From: Saprospiraceae bacterium
GTDB lineage: Bacteria > Bacteroidota > Bacteroidia > Chitinophagales > Saprospiraceae
Reading direction: 5' to 3'
NCBI GenBank assembly: GCA_016719855.1
Contig: JADJYH010000005.1
Location: 1 to 64,000, forward strand
DNA: 64,000 nucleotides
Of this stretch, positions 56,692 through 64,000 are shown one piece after another. The notes beneath the pieces are model-generated. The model was not told the origin of the DNA. It made no database searches and was given only the letters and a program-made list of their open reading frames with translations. A program made the position numbers and the translations under genes. How positions within the stretch are numbered: the stretch's first letter is position 1; every line of letters starts with the position of its first letter.

Positions 56692-58778
56692 ATGATGCTC
56701 AGATGGCTTGCCCTGTTGTCCTGTTTTTTGTTGACAAAAACTGCCCTTGCGCAAGACGCCGCCGCATGGAAAAGGGCGGGCAACGACCTCCTCGCCGCCC
56801 AGCAGTACCAGCCAGCGCTCGAAGCATTCCAAAAAGCCGAAAAAAACAGCCCCGCCGATGCCGAAACCCTCACCAATATTGGCATTTGCCACTACCACCT
56901 CCACCATCCGGAGCAGGCAGAAGCGCAACTTTTAGCCGCGCTTCATGCAAAAAAAGCACCCCCTCCGCTCAACTTCATTTACCTCGCCAAGCTCCACCAG
57001 GCTCGCCTGGACTTCGAAAAGGCCGTTGATTTTTACAAGCAATTTTTGAAGAAAACGCCTGCCGACCATCCTTGGCGGCCCGCCGTCAAAGACGAAATCC
57101 GTCGCTGCGCCACGGGGCTGCACCTTCGCCGGCTGCCCCCGTTCGCCGCCGTGCTGCCACTCGCAGACCTCAACACTTCCGCCGATGAGTACCATCCGCT
57201 GACCAGCCCCTCCGGGCAGGAGCGCCTCTATTTTTCGGCCACCGGCAGGAGCGCCAATGGCAGCGACATTTTTTATACGGAGGTGAAAGCTGGCGACTGG
57301 TCGGCACCAAAACCGCTCAACCGCTTCATCAACGGTGCTGGCCACGAGACCGCCCTCGGCTTCGACGATAGCGGCACGAGCCTTTATTTTTTCAGGAGGG
57401 AAACGCCGGAATTCGGCCAAATCCTCGTGGACACTTTCCGGGAAGACCTGCTCCAAGGCACCTTGTTCTTTGAGGCGTTCAGCGGCCCGATGCGGCCCGG
57501 CGAAGGCGACTGTGCCCCGTTTTTTTCAACGACAGCATCCTGCTTTTCGCCAGCAGGCGGCTGGGTGGCTTCGGCGGTCTCGACCTCTACGTGAGCATCC
57601 GCCACTTTACCCCCGTGGGGGGCTACACCTGGAAGCCCGCCGAAAACCTCGGCCCCGTTATCAACTCCGCCTACGACGAGACCTCGCCCTTCCTCGCACG
57701 GAACGGCCGCACCCTCTATTTTTCCAGCAGCGACGCCACTCGCAGCATGGGCGGCCTCGACGTGCTGAGGGCTACTTGGCTCGGTTGGTCGGAGCGTTGG
57801 TCGCCGCCCGTCAACCTCGGGCCACCCATCAACTCCGCTTCCGACGACGAGCATTTCACGCTCTCACACGGCGGCGACCGGGGCTTTTTTGACTCCGATC
57901 GCATTTCGGGGGAGGGGGGGCGTGACCTCTTCGTCGCCCTCTTCGACGAACCGCGGGAAGGGCAGTTGAGCGAGTCGTGGCCAGTGGCCTTCTGCCTCGT
58001 TGCCGAAGGCGAAAAAAGCCCCGCACCAAGCGAACTTGCCGTGCAGCCGCCGGGCAGTTTTTTCGATGAAATCACTTCCTTCGAACTGCCCGTGATGACG
58101 CTCCCTCCGCCAGGCGGCACCCCTAACGAGCAGACCGTCAACCAATTTGCGCTACTGGCGCAACTGCTGAAAAAATACCCGAGACTCAGGGCCACCCTCG
58201 CACTCCACTCCGCCGTTGGCGATGTGCCAGTGGGGTATGCTGTTTTCGCTTCGCAAACGGTCACCGACCTTCTCCGGCAAGAAGGCGTCGGCATGGAGCG
58301 GGTGACGCTGCTCTTTGCTGGCAGCAGTTTTCCCCTTGCGGACAACCCCTCCACGGGAGTAAACCGCAGGGCCGAAGTCTTCATCGAAAACCCCACCGAA
58401 CTGCCCTTCGAACTGTACCGCCCAGCCCTGCCGCCAAATGCCTTTAGGGCAGGTTTTTTTCAAAAAGCCATGGCCAGTCTGGCCTATTACGTGACGGTGG
58501 ACGGTGGGCGGTGGACGGTGGACGGCGAATTGGCGAAGTTGTTCGAGCTGTATCCAGACGGGCTTGAAGGATGGCTTTCGCAAAGTGGTGGCATGTTCTT
58601 CACTCCCGGAATTTACCTCACCCATGCTTCCGCTGCGGAATGGCTGCAATCGCTGCAAGCTGATGGCTACAAATCGGCAAAAATCACGGCGCACCTGCGT
58701 GGCCGGGAGTTGTCGAAGGAAGAGGCTGCAAAGTATGTGGGGGACTTTCCCGACTTGTTGAATTTTATCGAAAACTGA
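56692..58778 (+). CDS. TPR-PD40-OmpA-like envelope protein, frameshifted once
   Basis: About 695 residues from MMLRWLALLSCFLLTKTALAQ, a signal peptide. TPR part: WKRAGNDLLAAQQYQPALEA, ADAETLTNIGICHYHLHH and LDFEKAVDFYKQFLKKTP. Then PD40/WD40-like propeller: YFSATGRSANGSDIFYTEVK, GFDDSGTSLYFF, ILLFASRRLGGFGGLDLYV, SPFLARNGRTLYFSS, and FTLSHGGDRGFFDSDR. The end has an OmpA-like fold (YAVFASQTVTDLLRQEG, NPSTGVNRRAEVFI) but lacks the classic peptidoglycan-binding D/R pattern. This TPR-PD40-OmpA order is that of the PorE-like subunits of T9SS-associated complexes. Slip near 57530. Divergent from the sensor kinase. Confidence 0.75.
58494..58525. repeat. Heptamer acggtgg tandem repeat in coding sequence
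   Basis: Four consecutive copies of acggtgg (third with one change) plus a partial fifth. In the protein it gives YVTVDGGRWTVDGEL, an extra Gly/Asp/Trp loop in the C-terminal region. The three-frame periodicity of 7 means successive copies encode different residues, so the array is DNA-driven and not a protein repeat. Confidence 0.65.
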
Positions 58779-58934
58779 GACTGCGCCCCGGATTGCGTCA
58801 TGGCACTCGCCGCTTTGTCATTGCTGAAGGCAACCTGCGACGTCATATTGGCCGCCATGCGAGACGCCGCAGATTGCCTTCGGCAATGTCAAAATTGCCC
58901 CTTTTGTCAAAAATCCTCCAAACCGCCATTTCCA

Positions 58935-58965
58935 TTTGGCTACCGCAAAAATCGTCTTAGCTTCG
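58935..58965 (+). promoter_or_regulatory. TTTG-N19-TAnnTTYG promoter of the giant adhesin gene
   Basis: TTTG at 58935-58938 and TAGCTTCG at 58958-58965 are 19 bases apart, the Bacteroidota consensus spacing; the -7 element has one mismatch. The start codon is 97 bases downstream, leaving a leader for regulation. It lies in the 283-base gap after the OmpA-like gene, with a small ttgccttcggcaa hairpin at about 58873-58885 just before it. Confidence 0.55.
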
Positions 58966-59061
58966 TTCCCCGACCAATTGACTGAATGACACCTTGCCTG
59001 CATGGCCACCTGCTGTGCAAAAACTTATTTTCAACCGATTACACACAAAAATTATCCTGTG

Positions 59062-62000
59062 ATGAAAAAACGCTACCAACTACTCATCTCCCTCTTTGCC
59101 TTTTGTTTTTCATTTCAAGCTTCCCTTTTTGCACAACCTGGCCAAGGTGCCACCATTGTTGGCCCAACGACGCTCTGTATCGGTGAGTGCGGCACCTTAC
59201 GAAGTCGTGCTGAATGACCCCAACCTATTTATCGAAGAGGTCACTGGGGCTTCAGGCTTGGGTACCGTATTGGCAGTGGCAACCCGATTTACTTTTGCCC
59301 CAGCCCATCAACAGGGTCACGGTGACTTTGACTGCCACCGTCCTTGCCTTCAGCCAAAATGGCAACACTTTCACCTATCACAGTCATTTACATTCACCGT
59401 CACCAACGGCCTCAACCCCACCATCGTCCCCACCATTGCTGCCTGCCCGCAGGACAGCAGCAGCCAGTATGCCTGCGAGAAGATTTGCGCCTTCGGTACG
59501 GCGGTGTACGAGGTGACGGGCATACCGCCCACCACTCCCGTCACCTGGTCGGTGCAGGGGGCGGAGAGCTTCACGCCCAACGGGAACTCCGTGCTGGTGG
59601 AGTGGGGGGCGCCGGGGCAGGGGCAGGTGAGCGTGGTGGCGGGGGGAGGTAGTGGGCCGAATGCGCCGTTTCAGTTTTTTTGTGGGCAGCAAGTGTCATT
59701 GGTTCTCCCAACCAACCTGGTCCTCATTACCTCAATAGGTTTGATGGCACTCCGCCTATATAATGTCTTACAACATTAATGGGGTGGCCACAATCAGGCG
59801 GCATTTACGTACTTCAGCCATCCGTTCTTTTCAAACCGCAACCGGGCACTTATACTTTTACAGTTACCGATGCAAATGGTCAAACCGATAACTGCACTGA
59901 CATGTTGTTAACAGCTCGCAAGACTGCTGGGTATCCACTTACCCAACCAGCATTACTCATCCCACCAGTGACTTTAACTGCAATGGCGCCATCCAAATGA
60001 CGCCAATTGGAGGATTTCCACCATATGCTTACCAATGGAGCAACGGGACAACGGTGCCAGAATTGGATGGACTTTGTTGTGGGCATTATACTATCACCGT
60101 AGTGGATGCAACTGGCTGCTCTTCTACAACAACCGTAATCCTCGCCTGCCCTGATTCCACCACCTCGTGCGTTGGCGAAGCCTCCCTCTGCGTCGAAATC
60201 CTCGAAGAACCCGAAGCCCTCATCGGCTCGCTGCCGCCACCGCAGCCCAACGGTACCATCGCCATTTGCCAGGGGCAGACCATCTATTTTCAAAACAACA
60301 GCCTCAACGCCACGAGCTATGTCTGGGAGTTCGGCAACGGCAACACCTCCACCCAGTTCGAGCCGAGCCAGACCTACAATGTGCCGGGCAGCTACATCGT
60401 CTCGCTCATCGCCCGGAACGAGTGCTACTGCTCGGACACGACCTTCGTCGAGGTGTACGTCATCGCCGCCGACGTGCCGGAAATCAACTGCACGGGCACC
60501 ATCTGTGAGGGCGAAACGGTCACGTACAGCACCGATGCCAACTGCGGCACTTACATCTGGGTGCTCACGGGCAGCTACAACATCCTCGACGGCGGTGGCC
60601 CGACGGACAATTTCATCACCGTCGAATGGCTGGCCGGGCCGGAAGGCACCATCTCGCTTGGCGTCGAGCGGCTGCGCGGGGACGGTGTGCACCTTGCCCA
60701 ATGTCGTGCCCATCCCCATCGTCAGCGACAACGTACAAATTCAAGGCCCGCCGAAGGTCTGCGAGGGCAGCACCGAGGAATACTACATCCCTGATTATCA
60801 AGGCACTAGCATCAACTGGACAGTCATTGGTAGCGGGAATATCACGGGAGGGCAGGGGACGGAACGCATCACCGTCAACTGGTTTGGCAGCGCCAACCTC
60901 GGCAACCCGCAGCGGGTCATCGTCGAGTTCGACAACTGCTACCTCGGCTGCTCCGGGCGGGACACGCTGAACGTGAACATCGTCCCCGGCTTCTACGCCA
61001 CCGGCCCCATCGAAGTTTGCGCCAGCGCCAGCGGTACTTACCAGAGCCGCAACACCATTACCGACGTGCTCATGCCGAGCAACTGGCAGGTAATCAATAG
61101 TTTGGGAGCCGTCGTCTGGTCGTCGCCTTCGGCAACCAACACGGCAAACATTCCCTTCAATTTCCCCGCAGGGGCTTACACGGTACATGCAGCGGCTGCC
61201 AGCGCCAGCAGTTTTTGCAACGACGATTACGATATTTTCATAAAACTCGTGGCTGCACCGCCCGCCCCGACGGCCATTGTTGGCGAGGACGAAATTTGTC
61301 CCGGAACGGCCTACGCCTACGAGGCTACCGGGCTTGCCACCTCCGATTTCAACTGGACTTTCACGGGCGGTGCCCCCGCCAATTTCAGCGGGAACCCCGC
61401 CAACGTCATCTGGAATGCCGCCGGGCCATACTCCCTGAAGGTCAACCCGATTCCCAATTTCAGCATCACGGGCGATGCCCAGGTTTGCAGGGAACAAACC
61501 GGGACGTACAGTGCGCCTTTTTTTGAAAATATTGATTATCAATGGGTTATCAGCCCTGCAACAGCGGGGACAATCGTGAGCGGCACTGGCACCGAGCAGG
61601 CCGAAATCTTGTGGCATACCGACGGCCCAGCCACGGTGAGCGTCACCATTTGCGGAGCAACCAGAACCTTCAACGTGACAGTGCTGCCCCTGCCGGAACC
61701 TGTTGTGCAGCACCCACCGATATTTGCGCTGGCGAATTGGCGGCGGTGCAAACGACCGTGCCTTACGCCAGCTACGTCTGGAACGATGCCAACGGGGCGC
61801 TGCTTTCCGCTTGCCGACGCCGACCTTCGGCGTCGGCAACTACGAAGTGGAGGTCACGGACGCCAACGGCTGCGTGGGCGACACCGATTTTCACGTCGTC
61901 GGCATGTGTGCCCAGCGTGTCCATCTCGACGCCCGCCTACTACGCCCGTCTGTCCCGGTGGGCCGGCCGCCTGACCTCCACGCCATCGGACAGGGCGGGC

Positions 62001-64000
62001 CGCTACAGCTACCAGTGGCACCAGCGGTGAGCCCAATCGGGGCAACTCCCCCACCTACTCCATCACCAACCCGGTGATTATCAGGTGATTGTCACGGACC
62101 TCTACGGCTGCACGGCGGCCTCGAACATCGCAGACGCTTTTGGACTGTGCCACCGTGGGCGGCACTTGCGTGGGCGGGGTATGCCTCAGTGGCGGGTGGC
62201 GGGCCACCGTTGCCCCTGGCGGCAACTGCCAGCTGGCACCAATGGCAATATTGATTTCACTTCGGCCCCGCCGCCAACTGCAACACGCTCGATTTCACGA
62301 ACACCTCCACGAACTTCCTGCCCGGCGTTCGATGAACTGGTACTTCGGCGACGGCAGACCAGCACCGCCGATACAACCCCCCTGCAAACCCCTCACCCAC
62401 CTAGCGGGTCGGCTACTACACCGTTCTTCTGATTGGCGAAGTGCAACGCCATCACCCCACCAGGCGGCTCATGCCTGGTCGGCACGACGTGCTGATTCCT
62501 ATGCCAGGCCAGCTTCGAGAACACGACCGCCTGCCCCAACAGCCCGATGCAGTTCACCGACCGTTCCATCTGGGTGAGTGGGGCCAGCATCGTCGGCTGG
62601 TCCTGGGACTTCGGTGACCCCGGCAGCGGTGCGGCGAATACTTCCGCTTCGCAAAACCCGACGCACAGCTTCGCAGCTTCCGGCACCTACAACGTCACGC
62701 TGACCATCACAGCGGCCAGCGGCTGCACGGCAACCATCATGCAGCCGGTCACGGTTCGGACGCCACCGGCGGTCAGTTTTGCCTTGCCTTCGGCAACCTG
62801 CGAGAACACCTCGCTGCCCTTCGATGCAATAGTCGGCAGCAACGTGGCCAGCGTTTACTAGAATTTTGGCGACCCGGCCAGCGGCAACGGCAACAATTCG
62901 GAACTCGTCAACTCGCACCATGAATTCGAGCTGCCCGGCAGTTACGTCGTGCAGTTGACGGCTCTCAGCATCGAGGGCTGTACCAATGTTTACACAGACA
63001 ACATGGTCATCACCCCGAACACCTTGACGGGCAACATCACCACAGCGCCGCCCTCGCCACTTTGCGAAGGCGAGAGCACGACGCTAACTGCCCCAGCAGG
63101 TGGAATAAGTTGGGAGTGGTCCAACAATTCAACAAGCAACAATATAACAATCACAGAATCAGGCATTTACACAGTTACGCTGACCGATGCAACAGGCTGC
63201 ACCTACGCACCGCCGCCCGCCCAAGTAGACGTTTTCGGCGAGCCGAACGGCATCATCAAGGCGGTGGAATACAACGAATTTGGTCAGCCAGTGGCGTTTT
63301 TTGAAACCAGCCACTCGGTCTGCGAGGGCGACGATGTGTTCCTCGTGGTGCAGGGCAGCCTGAACAACAGCTACCGCCTGGTCGGGCGGCGAGACGGGCG
63401 ATGCACTGGAGTTCAGCGAGGACAAGGGCAACCTGCTGCCAATCGGTACCCACAATTTCACGGTGACGGTGACGGACAACGGGACTGGCTGCACCAGCAC
63501 GGAGGGGCCGTTCACGGTGACGGTGAATCCCGTCCCGACCGTGACGATTGCCAGTTCGCCTTCGGGTTTTATTTGTGAAAACACCAGTGCCACGCTCAAC
63601 GTGACCAGCCCGAATGCTACGTACAATTACCAATGGAACACGGGCGAGACTGGGACTAGCATCACAGTCGTTGCCGGAGGCACTTATTTTGCTACCGCAA
63701 TCAACCAGTTTGGGTGCAAAGGTTTGAGCAACGAAATTGACATTCACAACGCCCCTGACATTGACCTAGTGCCGCAAGGCTGCCACACCCGCTGCCAACC
63801 CGACACGATGTGCCTGCCCATTGTGCCAGACATCGCCAGCTACCAGTGGCTCTTCAACGGCAGCCCGATGAGCGCCCCGAACGGCACACAGGCCAACCCG
63901 ATTTTCAACCAAAGCGGCGAGTACTCGGTCGTGCTGACCGACATCTACGGCTGCACTTCCACCAGCGAGGTGCTCACGCTCGACCTCTTCCCCGGCTTCG
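59062..64000 (+). CDS. Giant secreted PKD/Ig-like adhesin, frameshifted, runs off the window
   Basis: Starts MKKRYQLLISLFAFCFSFQ, a signal peptide, then PGQGATIVGPTTLCIGECG. At least 1,640 codons are in the window. Repeated units: PKD domains (SYVWEFGNGNTSTQFEPSQT; WSWDFGDPGSGAANTSASQN and THSFAASGTYNVTLTI) and Cys-containing Ig-like or SprB-like repeats (ITVVDATGCSSTTTVI; VCEGSTEEYYIPDYQG; VCREQTGTYSAPFFE; YTVTLTDATGCTYAP). This is a surface adhesin or gliding-type protein exported by T9SS; its sorting signal is outside the window. Many frame breaks (near 59185, 59700, 60670, 61700, 62040-62500, 62860, 63370) make a continuous reading impossible. The promoter is at 58935. Confidence 0.8.

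Noticed and set aside
60616..61839. Minus-strand frame of 407 codons
   Set aside because: Shadow of the giant PKD adhesin; the plus-strand frames show PKD and Ig-like repeats.

Overview
The window reads as the chromosome of a Saprospiria-like member of the Bacteroidota. The evidence is the type IX secretion (T9SS) tails (PNPTTG-type and gliding-motility CHU_C-type), a hybrid two-component regulator with a periplasmic beta-propeller, a LytS/LytTR pair with the same kind of sensor, CARDB, PKD and CotH secreted proteins, and TAnnTTTG-type promoter motifs. Base composition is mixed: most genes are GC-rich, but about 35.5-39.0 kb and the gene at 48.6-49.7 kb are clearly AT-rich.

The sequence carries many single-base indels. 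Long genes, including the normally essential guaB, fall into 2-8 overlapping frames, while many shorter genes are intact. I treat most breaks as sequencing or assembly errors and annotate whole genes across them. Boundaries of frameshifted genes are approximate.

Layout. (1) 0-11.4 kb is a defence/mobile-like region: a UPF0175 antitoxin with the start of a PIN-type toxin, an orphan HsdS tail, a T9SS-exported CARDB-lipase, a TIGR04255 protein followed by two unrecognised genes, a type I restriction HsdR, a tightly overlapping pair of uncharacterised genes, a PIN-like toxin remnant and a DUF1016/YhcG nuclease. A short copy of the 3' end of the neighbouring regulator gene lies at 8.7 kb, so the last three are bracketed by a direct repeat. 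(2) 11.7-21.7 kb: a hybrid two-component system, an AspT/YbjL-type transporter, a double-DUF1080 protein, a divergent GH43-like enzyme with a discoidin domain, and a VTT membrane protein. (3) 21.9-34.7 kb: a large T9SS CotH protein, a TPR-DUF2971 protein, a ferric-reductase-like membrane protein, an M1 peptidase fused to a barrel-like tail, a small secreted protein and an RhlE-type helicase. (4) 34.9-40.0 kb: an accessory island with DUF4256, Fic, an IS66-like transposase, a TM0106 RecB-like nuclease and a DUF6934 pair. (5) 40.0-52.2 kb: metabolism and transport, with DUF819, guanine deaminase, AI-2E transporter, IMP dehydrogenase, glycosyltransferase, and a one-direction run SDR-ROK kinase-outer-membrane protein-SIS-MetE-like-MBL that looks like a sugar catabolic set. 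(6) 52.7-64 kb: a LytTR regulator with its propeller kinase, a divergent TPR/PD40/OmpA-like envelope protein and a giant PKD/Ig-like adhesin running off the window.

A second theme is the density of palindromic and tandem DNA elements: long perfect hairpins between genes, and short tandem or palindromic inserts in variable loops of coding regions. No tRNA, rRNA or CRISPR array was seen.
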